Positions 52,128 to 61,430 of a DNA stretch of 64,000 bases are shown here, piece by piece. The DNA lies in assembly GCF_000739595.1 (NCBI RefSeq), contig NZ_BBJP01000010.1, positions 1 to 64,000 of the forward strand, given 5' to 3'. The position numbers and the translations under genes are program-made. This DNA is from Halorubrum halophilum (GTDB lineage Archaea; Halobacteriota; Halobacteria; Halobacteriales; Haloferacaceae). The notes beneath the pieces were generated by a model. The model was not told the origin of the DNA, did no database searches, and saw only the letters and a program-made list of their open reading frames with translations. Each line of letters opens with the position of its first letter. The stretch's first letter is position 1.

Positions 52128-53111
52128 TCAGTCGCTCTCGGCGGTCGGCGTCCGCGAGCGCGACAGCGGCTCGCCGTCGACCGGCTCGTCCGGGTTGGCG
52201 TCGACCGCGGCCTCGCTGAGCCCGAGTTGGGCGTCGACGTCGGCGTCCTCGCGCACGTGCACCGTGCCGCGGTGGATCGCGATCGCGTCCGCGAGGTGGA
52301 GCCGGACCGCGTCGAGCAGCACGTCGGCCTCGAGGGGCTGCCCGCGCCGTTTGATCTCGGCAACGTCGGCGCCGGCAGGGATGTCGAAGGCGCGCTGGGC
52401 GATCACCGGCCCCTGATCGAGGTCCGTGGTCACGTAGTGGGCGGTGACGCCGGCGACGCGGACGCCCGCGTCCTTCGCCTGCCGGTACGCCTCCGCGCCG
52501 GGGAACGCCGGCAGCAGCGAGGGGTGGACGTTGATGATCCGGCCCTCGTAGCGGAAGACGACCTCCGGCGAGAGGATGCGCATGTAGCGGGCCAGGGCGA
52601 TCAGGTCCACGTCGTACTCGGCCAACAGGTCGAGCAGGCGCTCCTCGTCGGTGTTGCCGTTGCCGTCGCCCACGTCGTAGAAGGGCTTGTCGTAGCGCTC
52701 CGCGAGCGACCGGAGGTCGCCGCGGTTGCCGATCACGACCGGGATCTCGGCCTCCTCGCCGTCGTCGGCGAGGTCGCCCGCGGCCTCCGCCTCCAAGAGC
52801 GCCTCGGGCGCGTGGGTCTCTTTGGTGACCAACAGCGCGATCCGGCGGGCGTCGCGGTCGCTCGGGAACCGGACCTGGATGTCCACGTCGAGCTCGCGGC
52901 CGAGTTCAGCGAGCGCGCGCCGGAGCTCGCCACGGGAAGTCTCCATCTCCGAGGCGTCCACGCGGGTCGTCATCCGGAAGACGCCCTCGCGGACCGCCTG
53001 ATCGAGGTCTTCGATGTTGATCCCCCGCTCGAACAGCAGGGAGGTGACCCGCGCGATGAGTCCGGTCTTGTCTCCTCCGACGACCGTGATTTCGGTCAGT
53101 TCGCGGGTCAT
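52128..53111 (-). CDS. purU: Formyltetrahydrofolate deformylase PurU
   Basis: 327 residues from the ATG at 53111. An N-terminal ACT domain (ITVVGGDKTGLIARVTSLLF) precedes the formyl-transferase fold with VVIGNRGDLRSLAERYDKPF, INVHPSLLPAFPGAEAYRQA (active-site His) and VTAHYVTTDLDQGPVIAQR (catalytic Asp). A C-terminal acidic extension of about 30 residues follows. It releases formate and free tetrahydrofolate from 10-formyl-THF. It is divergent from purS-purQ, linking it with purine synthesis and one-carbon balance; gcvT and a formate-dehydrogenase-like gene lie further downstream. Confidence 0.9.
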   Translation of the reverse strand: MTRELTEITVVGGDKTGLIARVTSLLFERGINIEDLDQAVREGVFRMTTRVDASEMETSRGELRRALAELGRELDVDIQVRFPSDRDARRIALLVTKETHAPEALLEAEAAGDLADDGEEAEIPVVIGNRGDLRSLAERYDKPFYDVGDGNGNTDEERLLDLLAEYDVDLIALARYMRILSPEVVFRYEGRIINVHPSLLPAFPGAEAYRQAKDAGVRVAGVTAHYVTTDLDQGPVIAQRAFDIPAGADVAEIKRRGQPLEADVLLDAVRLHLADAIAIHRGTVHVREDADVDAQLGLSEAAVDANPDEPVDGEPLSRSRTPTAESD

Positions 53112-53216
53112 GCGACGATCACCTCCGCAAGTTCGAACAGCTGCATACACCCCATCGAGAACGCGAAGGGGTTTGCCCCTTTCGCTCCGCGCCGAGCCTG
53201 CCGCCCCCACGATAGA

Positions 53217-53247
53217 CCGATATATATCCACAAACATGTATATACGG
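53217..53247. promoter_or_regulatory. Inverted AT-rich element between purU and purS
   Basis: ccgatatatat (53217-53227) and gtatatacgg (53238-53247) form an imperfect inverted repeat (CCG-TATATA against TATATA-CGG). It lies upstream of the purS TATA-like tttttaca (53263-53270), which is 22-29 nt before the ATG at 53292. It may be a shared operator of the divergent purine genes. Confidence 0.4.
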
Positions 53248-53291
53248 AGCGTTCCAAAACGGTTTTTACACACGACTCCGCACTACCGGAC

Positions 53292-53543
53292 ATGACGGCA
53301 TACACCGCGACGGTGACGGTCCGCCTGAAGCGGGGCGTCCTCGACCCGGAGGCCGAGACGACCCAGCAGGCCCTCGAACGCCTCGGGTTCGAGCTGTCGG
53401 ACCTCAGGTCGGCCGACCGCTTCGAGGTCGACCTCGACGCCGCCGACGCCGACGAGGCCGCCGACCGCGCCGACGAGATGGCCGAGCGGCTGCTCGCGAA
53501 CCCGACGATCCACGACTACGAGGTCGCGGTCGCGGAGCGATGA
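53292..53543 (+). CDS. purS: Phosphoribosylformylglycinamidine synthase subunit PurS
   Basis: 83 residues, the usual PurS size. It opens TAYTATVTVRLKRGVLDPEA and continues LERLGFELSDLRSADRFEVD, then MAERLLANPTIHDYEV at the end, all standard. PurS bridges PurL and PurQ in the FGAM synthase complex. Its TGA overlaps the purQ ATG by four bases. A TATA-like box at 53263 gives a short or no leader. Confidence 0.95.
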   Translation: MTAYTATVTVRLKRGVLDPEAETTQQALERLGFELSDLRSADRFEVDLDAADADEAADRADEMAERLLANPTIHDYEVAVAER

Positions 53544-54217
53544 CGGTCTCCGTGATCCAGTTCGGCGGCTCGAACTGCGACCGCGACGCGGTCCGCGCGC
53601 TGGAGTACATCGGGGTCGACGCCGAGCGCGTCTGGCACGAGGACGGGCTCCCCGCCGACACGGAGGGGATCGTCCTCCCGGGCGGCTTCTCCTACGGCGA
53701 TTACCTCCGCGCCGGCGCGATGGCCGCTCGCGCCCCGATCATGGCCGATGTCCGCGAGGCCGCCGCCGACGGCGTCCCCGTGATCGGCGTCTGCAACGGC
53801 GCCCAGATCGGCTCGGAGTCCGGGCTCACCCCCGGCGCGTTCACCACCAACGCCTCCGCGCGCTTCCAGTGCGAGCCGGTCCACCTGCGCGTCGAGCGCG
53901 CGGACACGCCGTGGACCGCTGCCTACGACGAGGGCGACGTGATCGAAGTCCCCATCGCGCACGGCGAGGGGCGCTTCGAGATCGGCGAGGAGGCCCACGC
54001 CGACCTCGTCGCGGACGACCGCGTGCTCTTCCGCTACTGCGACGCCGACGGCGAGGTCACAGACGAAGCCAACCCCAACGGCTCCACCGACAACGTCGCC
54101 GGCGTCCTCGGCGAGCGCGAGTCGGTCGCCGTGCTAATGCCTCATCCCGAGCGCGCCACGCTCCCCGACCTCGGCCGGAGCACGGACGGCGCGGGGATCC
54201 TCGAAGCGTTCACCTGA
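53540..54217 (+). CDS. purQ: Phosphoribosylformylglycinamidine synthase subunit PurQ
   Basis: 225 residues, class I glutamine amidotransferase. VSVIQFGGSNCDRDAVRALE at the start, LPGGFSYGDYLRAGAMAA, the nucleophile Cys in PVIGVCNGAQIGSESG, the HGEGRF loop and the catalytic His-Glu in LMPHPERATLPDLG are complete. It supplies ammonia from glutamine to PurL, which is not in the window. Overlaps purS. Confidence 0.95.
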   Translation: MTVSVIQFGGSNCDRDAVRALEYIGVDAERVWHEDGLPADTEGIVLPGGFSYGDYLRAGAMAARAPIMADVREAAADGVPVIGVCNGAQIGSESGLTPGAFTTNASARFQCEPVHLRVERADTPWTAAYDEGDVIEVPIAHGEGRFEIGEEAHADLVADDRVLFRYCDADGEVTDEANPNGSTDNVAGVLGERESVAVLMPHPERATLPDLGRSTDGAGILEAFT

Positions 54218-54243
54218 TCGGACCGCGACTCCGATCGACCGAA

Positions 54244-54702
54244 CTATCGCTCGCGCACCGACGTCGAGCGCTCTGCGTCCGTCCCTCTGGCTGCCTCGTC
54301 GCTGTCTCCCGACCCGTCCCCGAGTTCGCGCTCCAGCGCCCGCTCGAACGCTTCCTCGGTGAGTTCCCCTTCGGTGTACCGCCGCTGGAGTCGGGCGATC
54401 GGGTCACGTTCCTCGCCGCTGTCGGCCCCCTCACTTGTCGGCTCGTCTCCGTCGGACTCTGCGAGCGCGCGGATCCCGACGTAGCCGAGCGCGAGGAGGG
54501 CCCCAAGCGTGAGGAACATGAACGGGAAGAACACGAGAGGGAAGGCCCCCGACCCACCCATCATTCCGGTACCACCCATCATTCCGGTGCCGGCGGTCGT
54601 GCCCGCAGTCGCCATCCCGACGAGCGCAACGAGGGCAACGCCCGCGAACGCGGCGACGGCGGCTCCGGTAGCGACGCGTCCGGCTCGATCGGTCGTAGTC
54701 AT
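54244..54702 (-). CDS. SHOCT-domain membrane protein
   Basis: 152 residues from the ATG at 54702. Two membrane segments (AAVAAFAGVALVALVGMATA and FPLVFFPFMFLTLGALLALG) are separated by a Gly/Met-rich stretch with a twice-repeated TGMMGG. The C-terminal part, DPIARLQRRYTEGELTEEAF followed by ERALERELG, is the SHOCT motif (short C-terminal oligomerisation domain). Function is unknown; such proteins are common in haloarchaea. Convergent with purQ. Confidence 0.8.
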   Translation of the reverse strand: MTTTDRAGRVATGAAVAAFAGVALVALVGMATAGTTAGTGMMGGTGMMGGSGAFPLVFFPFMFLTLGALLALGYVGIRALAESDGDEPTSEGADSGEERDPIARLQRRYTEGELTEEAFERALERELGDGSGDSDEAARGTDAERSTSVRER

Positions 54703-54800
54703 GTATAATATACACATTTCTACACGGATATACGATGCGCTCGATCTCAAACCCTCGAAATCCCCTTCGCTTTTTCGGCCGCGATATCGAATCGAGTCGT

Positions 54801-55193
54801 ATGCAGGCACGCCACATCGACCACGTCAACCTCCGGATCCCCATCGACGGCGTCGACGACGCCCGGGAGTTCTACGGGGAGAAGCTCGGCTTCGGGATCG
54901 AGGACACGCTGTATGCGGCCGACGAGAAGCCGTTCTTCGACGTGCGGCTGTCGGCGACCGCCGTGATCCACTGCCGGCCGACCGAGGAGTTCGAGCCGCC
55001 GACCGCGGCGAACTACGACCACGTCGCGGTCGTCGTCGAGGAGTCCCTCGACGAGATCGAGAGCGAACTGTACTCGGCTGGCGTCGAGATCGAGAAGCGG
55101 CTCGACTCGCCGCTCGGCGCGACCGGGGAGGCGCCGGCGGTGTACGTGAGAGACCCGTTCGGGTACCGGATCGAGCTGAAAGCGCGGGTGTGA
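54801..55193 (+). CDS. VOC-family protein
   Basis: 130 residues, two-module VOC fold: QARHIDHVNLRIPIDGVDDA at the start (metal His), FYGEKLGFGIEDTLY, a middle YDHVAVVVEESLDEIESEL and the final VYVRDPFGYRIELKARV. Metal ligands appear intact. The upstream open sequence to 54735 lacks the family start and is excluded. Substrate not predictable; possibly a dioxygenase-like or lyase-like enzyme. Confidence 0.85.
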   Translation: MQARHIDHVNLRIPIDGVDDAREFYGEKLGFGIEDTLYAADEKPFFDVRLSATAVIHCRPTEEFEPPTAANYDHVAVVVEESLDEIESELYSAGVEIEKRLDSPLGATGEAPAVYVRDPFGYRIELKARV

Positions 55194-55268
55194 GCGCACG
55201 AAAGGCGCAGACCGACACCCTCCCGAACCGGTTCGCCCGACCGAGCAACCCTCGCCCCGTTGCGGTTG

Positions 55269-55275
55269 TTTAAGA
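55269..55275 (+). promoter_or_regulatory. TATA box of ilvD
   Basis: TTTAAGA 23-29 nt upstream of the ilvD ATG, the spacing of a leaderless haloarchaeal transcript. Confidence 0.5.
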
Positions 55276-55297
55276 GCCCCGAGCGACACGGGCAGGT

Positions 55298-57085
55298 ATG
55301 AGCGAACAGCAGCCGCGGTCGGAGGGAGCGGGCTCCCGACGCCGCGACGAGGCGGATCGGTTCGCGGGCGAGAAGGACGAGGACCTGCGGAGCAGAGACG
55401 TGACGGAGGGGGCGGACAAGGCCCCCCACCGCGCGATGTTCCGAGCGATGGGGTTCGACGACGAGGATCTCTCCTCGCCCATCATCGGCGTGCCGAACCC
55501 GGCGGCCGACATCACGCCGTGTAACGTCCACCTCGACGACGTGGCGGACGCCGCGATCGACGGGATCGACGCGGCGGGCGGGATGCCGATCGAGTTCGGG
55601 ACGATCACCATCTCCGACGCCATCTCGATGGGGACCGAGGGGATGAAGGCGAGCCTCATCTCCCGCGAGGTGATCGCCGACTCCGTCGAACTCGTCTCCT
55701 TCGGCGAGCGGATGGACGCGCTGGTGACGGTGGCGGGCTGCGACAAGAACCTCCCCGGGATGCTGATGGCGTCGATCCGCACCGACCTCCCGTCGGTGTT
55801 CCTCTACGGCGGCTCGATCATGCCCGGCGAGCACGAGGGACGCGACGTGACCATCGTGCAGGTGTTCGAGGGCGTCGGCGCCTACGCCGAGGGCGACATG
55901 AGCGGCGAGGAGCTCGACGACTTGGAGCGCCACGCCTGCCCCGGCGCGGGCTCCTGCGGCGGGATGTTCACGGCGAACACGATGGCGTCCATCTCCGAGG
56001 CGCTCGGGATGGCGCCGCTCGGCTCCGCCTCCGCGCCCGCCGAGGACGAAGAGCGCTACGAGGTCGCCGAGCGCGCCGGCGAGCTCGCCTTGGAGTGCAT
56101 CGAGGAGGACCGCCGCCCCTCCGACATCCTCTCGCGGGAGTCGTTCGAGAACGCGATCGCGCTCCAGACCGCCATCGGCGGCTCCACGAACGGCGTGCTC
56201 CACCTGCTCGCGCTGGCCGCCGAGGCCGACGTGGACCTCTCGATCGAGGACTTCGACGAGATCTCGCGGCGCACGCCGAAGATCGCGGACCTCCAGCCCG
56301 GCGGGAGCCGCGTGATGAACGACCTCCACGAGGTCGGCGGCGTTCCTGTGGTTCTCCGGCGGCTGCTCGACGCCGACCTGCTCCACGGCGACGCGATGAC
56401 CGTCACCGGCCGCACTCTCGCCGAGGAGCTTGCAGAACTGGAGGAGCGCGGAGCGCTTCCCGACGATTCGGAGATCGAGGCCGACTTCCTCTACACGGTC
56501 GACGACCCGAAGGAGGAAGAGGGAGCTATCAAGATCCTTGACGGCAACCTCGCGCCGAACGGCTCCGTGCTGAAGGTGACCGGCGACGACGAGTTCTACC
56601 ACGAGGGGCCGGCCCGCGTGTTCGAGAACGAGGAGGACGCGATGGAGTACGTCCAGTCGGGCGCGGTCGACTCCGGCGACGTGATCGTGATCCGCAACGA
56701 GGGGCCGACCGGCGGCCCCGGCATGCGCGAGATGCTCGGCGTCACCGCCGCCGTCGTCGGCGCGGGCCACGAGGACGACGTGGCGCTGCTCACCGACGGC
56801 CGCTTCTCCGGCGCGACCCGCGGACCGATGATCGGCCACGTCGCGCCCGAGGCGGCCGACGGCGGCCCGATCGGCCTCATCGAAGACGGCGACCACGTCA
56901 CCGTCGACATCCCGGAGCGCGACCTCGCGATCGACCTCAGCGAGGAGGAACTCGCCGAGCGCCGCGAGGAGTGGGAGGCGCCGGAACCGCAGTACGAGGG
57001 CGGTATCCTCGCGAAGTACGCCCGCGACTTCGCCGGGGCGTCGGACGGCGCCGTGACGAACCCGCGGCTGACTCGCGATTTATAA
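55298..57085 (+). CDS. ilvD: Dihydroxy-acid dehydratase IlvD
   Basis: 595 residues, near the family length. Fe-S ligands are in [26 protein letters not shown] and [18 protein letters not shown]. The metal-binding and catalytic loops [33 protein letters not shown] and [11 protein letters not shown], and [19 protein letters not shown] near the C-terminus, are all present. It makes the 2-oxo acids of isoleucine and valine synthesis. It is monocistronic, with a clear TATA box. Other ilv genes are not nearby. Confidence 0.95.
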   Translation: MSEQQPRSEGAGSRRRDEADRFAGEKDEDLRSRDVTEGADKAPHRAMFRAMGFDDEDLSSPIIGVPNPAADITPCNVHLDDVADAAIDGIDAAGGMPIEFGTITISDAISMGTEGMKASLISREVIADSVELVSFGERMDALVTVAGCDKNLPGMLMASIRTDLPSVFLYGGSIMPGEHEGRDVTIVQVFEGVGAYAEGDMSGEELDDLERHACPGAGSCGGMFTANTMASISEALGMAPLGSASAPAEDEERYEVAERAGELALECIEEDRRPSDILSRESFENAIALQTAIGGSTNGVLHLLALAAEADVDLSIEDFDEISRRTPKIADLQPGGSRVMNDLHEVGGVPVVLRRLLDADLLHGDAMTVTGRTLAEELAELEERGALPDDSEIEADFLYTVDDPKEEEGAIKILDGNLAPNGSVLKVTGDDEFYHEGPARVFENEEDAMEYVQSGAVDSGDVIVIRNEGPTGGPGMREMLGVTAAVVGAGHEDDVALLTDGRFSGATRGPMIGHVAPEAADGGPIGLIEDGDHVTVDIPERDLAIDLSEEELAERREEWEAPEPQYEGGILAKYARDFAGASDGAVTNPRLTRDL

Positions 57086-57147
57086 GGAGGCGAACTGCCG
57101 TCTCCGAGCGTTTATAAGCGACTCCGAAGCAAGATCTCTTTCCTTCC

Positions 57148-57402
57148 CTACTCTCCCGTTACCCCGCCGTCCGTATGTGCCGTCCGGACCGATTCGGCGC
57201 GCCAGACGTTACTCCGGCGGCCGGCGCGCGACAGTTCCATTTTGACCACCGAGCCCACCGGGAGGTCAGCGACGCGGTCCCGCGCGTCCTCGTCGGCGTA
57301 CTCGACGACGTGGTACGTCTCGTTGCGCGGATGTGCACGTACTGTGGTGCAATCGTGATCATTCTGCTCGGAAATGACGGTGTAGGCGTTGGTTTCCGAC
57401 AT
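57148..57402 (-). CDS. Small conserved-looking hypothetical protein
   Basis: 84 residues, one compact domain: NAYTVISEQNDHDCTTVRAH, then NETYHVVEYADEDARDRVAD and VGSVVKMELSRAGRRSNVWR. It has no signal or helix, is acidic at both ends and carries haloarchaeal codon bias. It resembles a short beta-rich nucleic-acid-binding or regulatory domain but I cannot name a family. It is convergent with ilvD. Confidence 0.6.
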   Translation of the reverse strand: MSETNAYTVISEQNDHDCTTVRAHPRNETYHVVEYADEDARDRVADLPVGSVVKMELSRAGRRSNVWRAESVRTAHTDGGVTGE

Positions 57403-57569
57403 CTTACTTCGTTATTCTTGGACATACTACTTCAATACTTCGTATATTCACTACAGTCGTCGATCAGGTGGTAATAGGGATATAAGGTGTTCAAAAGCCG
57501 AAACGATAGCGGCGCGTCACGCCCGCGGTTCCGCTCGTCGCTACGACTCTGGTCGTCGACGCGGACGAT

Positions 57570-57989
57570 TCACCGAACGACGGTCACGGGCGCCGCGGAG
57601 CCCCGGACGATCTTCTCGGCGATGTTGCCGACGAGCAGTCGGTCCGCGAGGCTCCCGCTGTGGCTCCCGATGACGACGACATCGAACTCCTCGCTCGCTT
57701 CGACGACCGACCGCGCTGGGTGGCCGGCCATCACGTCCGTCTTGATCTCGGTTCCGCTCTCGGCGGCGATCTCGGTGGCGCGTTCGAGCAGGTCGCTCGC
57801 CTGTTCTCGCGCCGCCTCCTCGGTGTCGTCGGCGAGCGCGAGCCCCGCCGCGCCTCCCATCATCGAGGAGGGTTGACCCACCACGTGGAGCACGACTATC
57901 TCCGCGTCCGGGTGCGCCTCCAGCGCGAACCGGAGCGCGCGCTCCGCCATCTCCGACTCGTCCATCGGTACCAGCACGCGGGATATCAT
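57570..57989 (-). CDS. Universal stress protein (UspA family)
   Basis: 139 residues. The start RVLVPMDESEMAERALRFAL, a central VGQPSSMMGGAAGLALADDT and the ATP loop VVIGSHSGSLADRLLVGNIA followed by VRGSAAPVTVV identify a single-domain Usp. The G-rich loop is a slightly altered form of the usual GxHGRxG (GSHSGSLADRL), so ATP binding may be weak. It is the second Usp in the window and not closely alike to the first. A CTTATCC box lies about 25-30 nt upstream. Confidence 0.9.
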   Translation of the reverse strand: MISRVLVPMDESEMAERALRFALEAHPDAEIVVLHVVGQPSSMMGGAAGLALADDTEEAAREQASDLLERATEIAAESGTEIKTDVMAGHPARSVVEASEEFDVVVIGSHSGSLADRLLVGNIAEKIVRGSAAPVTVVR

Positions 57990-58092
57990 GGTCTATCTAC
58001 GCCCGACGCGGGGATAAGTGGTATGTTCTCACGGATCAATTACCTTCCGCCAGACCAGCACGCATATCTCCGCGGGTCACGCACCGAGAGGC

Positions 58093-58575
58093 ATGGAATC
58101 CAGCCGGTCGGACGACGACCCCGTCGGCGTGGCGCTGTTCGTCGACGGACCGAACGTGTTGCGCGAGGAGTTCGACGTCGACCTCGACGACGTGCGCGTC
58201 GCGGCGGAGGCGGAGGGACAGCTCGTGACGACGCGGCTCTACCTCGACGAGCACGCGACGCCGGGACTGATACAGGCCGCGGAGGCCCGCGGCTTCGAGG
58301 TCGTCATCACGAGCGGCGACGTCGACGTGAAGCTCGCCGTCGACGCCGCGCGCTTCGCGGCCGAGGGCCGGATGTCGACGCTCGCGATCGCCTCGCGGGA
58401 CACCGACTTCAAGCCGGTCGTCGAGACCGCGAACAGCTACGGGATCCGGACGCTCGCGATCGCGCCCGGCGAGTTCGGTCGGTCCGACGCCCTCCGCAAC
58501 GCCACGAACGACTCGGTGACGCTCGACGGCGACACAGACGGCGACGACGAGAAGGACGGCGACGGCGAGTCGTAA
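58093..58575 (+). CDS. NYN-domain protein (LabA/PIN-like RNase fold)
   Basis: 160 residues from the ATG at 58093. VGVALFVDGPNVLREEFDVD has the first catalytic Asp of the NYN fold, FEVVITSGDVDVKLAVDAAR the second and MSTLAIASRDTDFKPVVETA the third. A C-terminal acidic tail (DGDTDGDDEKDGDGES) follows. The family is believed to act on RNA. It lies alone between a Usp and a signal peptidase gene. Confidence 0.85.
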   Translation: MESSRSDDDPVGVALFVDGPNVLREEFDVDLDDVRVAAEAEGQLVTTRLYLDEHATPGLIQAAEARGFEVVITSGDVDVKLAVDAARFAAEGRMSTLAIASRDTDFKPVVETANSYGIRTLAIAPGEFGRSDALRNATNDSVTLDGDTDGDDEKDGDGES

Positions 58576-58600
58576 TCGGCGACGGACGACGCCGCAGCTT

Positions 58601-59296
58601 CTAGCGGTCGCGCTCGTCCCGGTCGAGACGGCCGGGGTGGTCGCGCCGTTCCCGCCACACCGTGATCCGCCCGAGAAGGAGCGCGCCGAAACCCCCGGTA
58701 GCGGCAGCGAGGCCGCCGAATCCCACGGCGGTCGGGAGGAAGCCCACCCGCGCTATCGCGGCGTCGACACCGACCCGGAACCAGCCGAGGTTCGGGACGG
58801 CGAACAGCGCTTTGGCCGTTACCCACTCCTCGCGGACGATCGGCGCGATCCCGGCGCTCTGGTCGTACTCGCCGTTGGCGTCGCCGTACGTGACGAACCC
58901 GTCGTAGGGAGCCGGACAGGCCGCGATCGTCGAGCAGTCTCCCTCAAGCAGCGCGGGGTCGGCCCGGTCGGTCCAGTCCTCGCCGGCGGTCACCGGAAAG
59001 GCGATCCGGTGCATTATCGGCCGTTGGCCGTCGCTCGGTGGATTGAACACGATCACGTCGCCGGCGCTCCCGAATCTGGTCGGCGCGCCGGGCTCGGCCG
59101 CGCCGACGAGCCCGCCCCACGGGAACCGGTCGGTCGACGTGACGACGACGAGGTCACCGCGCTCGACCTCCGGGGCCATGCTCCCGCTCTCGACGGCGAC
59201 GAACGGGGGCCACGCGCCGGCGACCGCGGCGACGACAACCGCGACCAGCAGGACTGCAGCAGCGGGCGCGAGCAGACCGGAGAGGTTCCGCGTCAC
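58601..59296 (-). CDS. Signal peptidase I (S26B, archaeal/ER type)
   Basis: 231 residues. The N-terminal anchor (LLAPAAAVLLVAVVVAAVAG) is followed by the catalytic Ser in FVAVESGSMAPEVERGDLV. The general base is a His in RPIMHRIAFPV, as in ER-type Sec11 enzymes, and GDANGEYDQSAGIAPIVREE is the conserved D-box region. A second hydrophobic stretch is near the C-terminus (AVGFGGLAAATGGFGALLLG). It removes Sec signal peptides at the outer membrane face. Confidence 0.85.
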   Translation of the reverse strand: MTRNLSGLLAPAAAVLLVAVVVAAVAGAWPPFVAVESGSMAPEVERGDLVVVTSTDRFPWGGLVGAAEPGAPTRFGSAGDVIVFNPPSDGQRPIMHRIAFPVTAGEDWTDRADPALLEGDCSTIAACPAPYDGFVTYGDANGEYDQSAGIAPIVREEWVTAKALFAVPNLGWFRVGVDAAIARVGFLPTAVGFGGLAAATGGFGALLLGRITVWRERRDHPGRLDRDERDR

Positions 59297-59452
59297 GTGC
59301 GGTATCGGGGGTGGAAACGGCTTGAGGCTGTCGGCGGTGAGGCGGGACAGTTGCGGTGTCGCGGTCGTGAGACGGAGGTGTCGCGACCGCGAGACGGAGA
59401 CCGGGTGCGGGGGATGGTAAGACCTTAGGTCGGGCCGAGAGACGGGTCAGCC

Positions 59453-60625
59453 ATGCCAGACCGACGCACTCCTCTCCACGGACTCCACGAGGAACGCGGC
59501 GCGAAGTTCACCGACTTCGGCGGGTGGCAGATGCCCGTCGAGTTCGACTCGATCAGCGAGGAACACGCCTCAGTCCGCGACTCGCTCGGCGTCTTCGACG
59601 TGTCGCATATGGGCGAGATCGAGGTGTCCGGGCCGGACGCGACGACCCTGCTGAACCGCCTCACCACCAACGACGTGACGGCGCTCGACCCGGGCGACTC
59701 CCAGTACGCAGCGATCACGAACGAGGACGGCGTCATGCTCGACGACACGGTCGTCTACCGGCTCCCCGACGGGATCGAGGCGGGAGAGGGCGCCGACGCG
59801 CTCGCCGGACTCGACCGCGACCTCGACGCCGGCGCCGGCGACCCCGCGTACCTCTTCGTCCCCAACGCCGGCCACGACGAGGGGATGTACGACCGGTGGG
59901 TCGACTACCGCGACGGCGAGGGGCTCGACGCCGCGGTGGCGAATGCGACCGACGACTGGGCGATGATCGCGGTGCAGGGGCCGGACGCGGCCGACGCCCT
60001 CGACGACGCCACTCCCGCCGACCGGGTCGTCGACCTCTCGAAGTTCGAGGCGACGGTCGCGGCGGTCGACGGGGTCGACAGCTGGGTCGCTCGGACTGGC
60101 TACACCGGCGAGGACGGCTTCGAGGTGATGTGCCCCGCGGGCGACGCCGAGACCGTTTGGGAGGCGTTCGTCGGCGCGCCCCGCGACGCCCAGCCGTGCG
60201 GGCTCGGCGCGCGCGACACCCTCCGCACGGAGATGGGCTACCTGCTCTCCGGACAGGACTTCGACCCGGAGACCGAGCCGCGGACCCCCTACGAGGCCCG
60301 TATCGGCTTCGTCGTGAAGCTCGACACGGAGTTCGTCGGCCGCGACGCCCTCGAAGCACAGAAGGAGGAGGGCGTCGACGAGATGTTCGTCGGTGTCCGC
60401 CTGCTCGAACGCGGCGTCCCCCGCAACGGCTACGCCGTCACCGACGGCGACCTCACGCGGGTCGGGCAGCTCACCTCCGGCACCATGAGCCCCACGCTCG
60501 ACGAGCCGATCGGGTTGGGGTACCTCCACGAGCACTACACCGAGCCGGGCACCGAGGTGAGCGTCGTCGTACGCGGCGACGAGAAGCGCGCCGAGATCGT
60601 GATACCGCCGTTTTTGGACCGGTAA
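59453..60625 (+). CDS. gcvT: Glycine cleavage T protein (aminomethyltransferase)
   Basis: 390 residues, slightly longer than the usual 365 because of an acidic insert around 105-125 (IEAGEGADALAGLDRDLDAG). The start TPLHGLHEERGAKFTDFGGW, then FDVSHMGEIEVSGPDATTLL, the YTGEDGFEVMCPAGDAETVW and LGARDTLRTEMGYLLSGQD blocks, and RNGYAVTDGDLTRVGQLTSG, are diagnostic. It transfers the methylene group of glycine to tetrahydrofolate. gcvH and gcvP do not appear in the window, since the next gene is unrelated. A CCTTAGG element about 25 nt upstream is a weak TATA. Confidence 0.95.
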   Translation: MPDRRTPLHGLHEERGAKFTDFGGWQMPVEFDSISEEHASVRDSLGVFDVSHMGEIEVSGPDATTLLNRLTTNDVTALDPGDSQYAAITNEDGVMLDDTVVYRLPDGIEAGEGADALAGLDRDLDAGAGDPAYLFVPNAGHDEGMYDRWVDYRDGEGLDAAVANATDDWAMIAVQGPDAADALDDATPADRVVDLSKFEATVAAVDGVDSWVARTGYTGEDGFEVMCPAGDAETVWEAFVGAPRDAQPCGLGARDTLRTEMGYLLSGQDFDPETEPRTPYEARIGFVVKLDTEFVGRDALEAQKEEGVDEMFVGVRLLERGVPRNGYAVTDGDLTRVGQLTSGTMSPTLDEPIGLGYLHEHYTEPGTEVSVVVRGDEKRAEIVIPPFLDR

Positions 60626-60631
60626 CCCCAA

Positions 60632-61288
60632 TCAGGATTCTTCTGCGGTCGCCTCTCCATCGACTGTCTCCGCGTGAACGCTCCGGATCACCATGTACAG
60701 GTGCCAGTGGTCGACGCCGAGCCGGTCGGCGAGGTCTCGCACCCCGTCGAGGAATCGGTCGTACGCGTCGACAGTCATCGGCTCCGGGTACGGGCCGTCG
60801 AGGTCGGCGCCGGAGCGAGCGTCGCCGGTCAGGGCGGCGACGACCGCCCACTCGCGCTCCCCGACGACGAAGTACTCGTCCGGTTCGAGGAACCACAGCA
60901 GCGCGGAGCCGACTTCCGTGTCCACTCCCGGAATCTGAGTCAGCGCGTCGAGGGCGCGGCGGTGCGGGGGATCTCGGGCGCCGTCGGCCGCCTCCTCGTC
61001 GAGCGCGTCGATCGCGTCCCACATCGCTCCACGTAGCTCCCGCGGCTCCGTGTCGGCGACCGCCGCCTCGACCGCCCGCCGCTCCTCGTGGTCGATGTCG
61101 GTCACGGCCCGGCGGAAGTACCAGCGGACGACCCAGTCCACGTCTCGCTTCCCGTACTCGCCGGCCCGAAACGCGTCCGAGAGCGATCCGATCGCCTCCG
61201 CCTCGACCGGGTGGAAGGGGGCCGACTCCCGGTACGCCTCGACGTGGTCGGCGACGCGGTCCTCGACATCGGCGAGCGAGAGGTCCAT
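60632..61288 (-). CDS. HhH-motif protein with DNA-glycosylase-like fold
   Basis: 218 residues from the ATG at 61288. An all-helical chain: SLADVEDRVADHVEAYRESA, then YGKRDVDWVVRWYFRRAVTD, and the segment ALDALTQIPGVDTEVGSALL followed by WFLEPDEYFVVGEREWAVVA. This resembles the helix-hairpin-helix-GPD region of base-excision glycosylases, with an Asp or Glu near the catalytic place. Overall similarity is weak, and no Fe-S cysteines follow. It may be a structure-specific DNA-binding protein. Convergent with gcvT. Confidence 0.5.
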   Translation of the reverse strand: MDLSLADVEDRVADHVEAYRESAPFHPVEAEAIGSLSDAFRAGEYGKRDVDWVVRWYFRRAVTDIDHEERRAVEAAVADTEPRELRGAMWDAIDALDEEAADGARDPPHRRALDALTQIPGVDTEVGSALLWFLEPDEYFVVGEREWAVVAALTGDARSGADLDGPYPEPMTVDAYDRFLDGVRDLADRLGVDHWHLYMVIRSVHAETVDGEATAEES

Positions 61289-61430
61289 ACCCGTCGAACG
61301 ACCCCGGTCGACAAAACGGTTCGGCGCTCGCTCGCGTCGCCTCGGGTCGCCTCTCGACGGAAACCACCGACACACTCATTGAGATGGCACCACAGATCGT
61401 GACATATGATCGCACGTCAGGGTGAGTTCC

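Noticed and set aside
57080-57135. Two tttataag strings after ilvD, like the edges of the repeat elements
   Set aside because: None of the inner blocks (ccaaagccccagcc, ggctgcccctttgag) is present; the first includes the ilvD stop codon.
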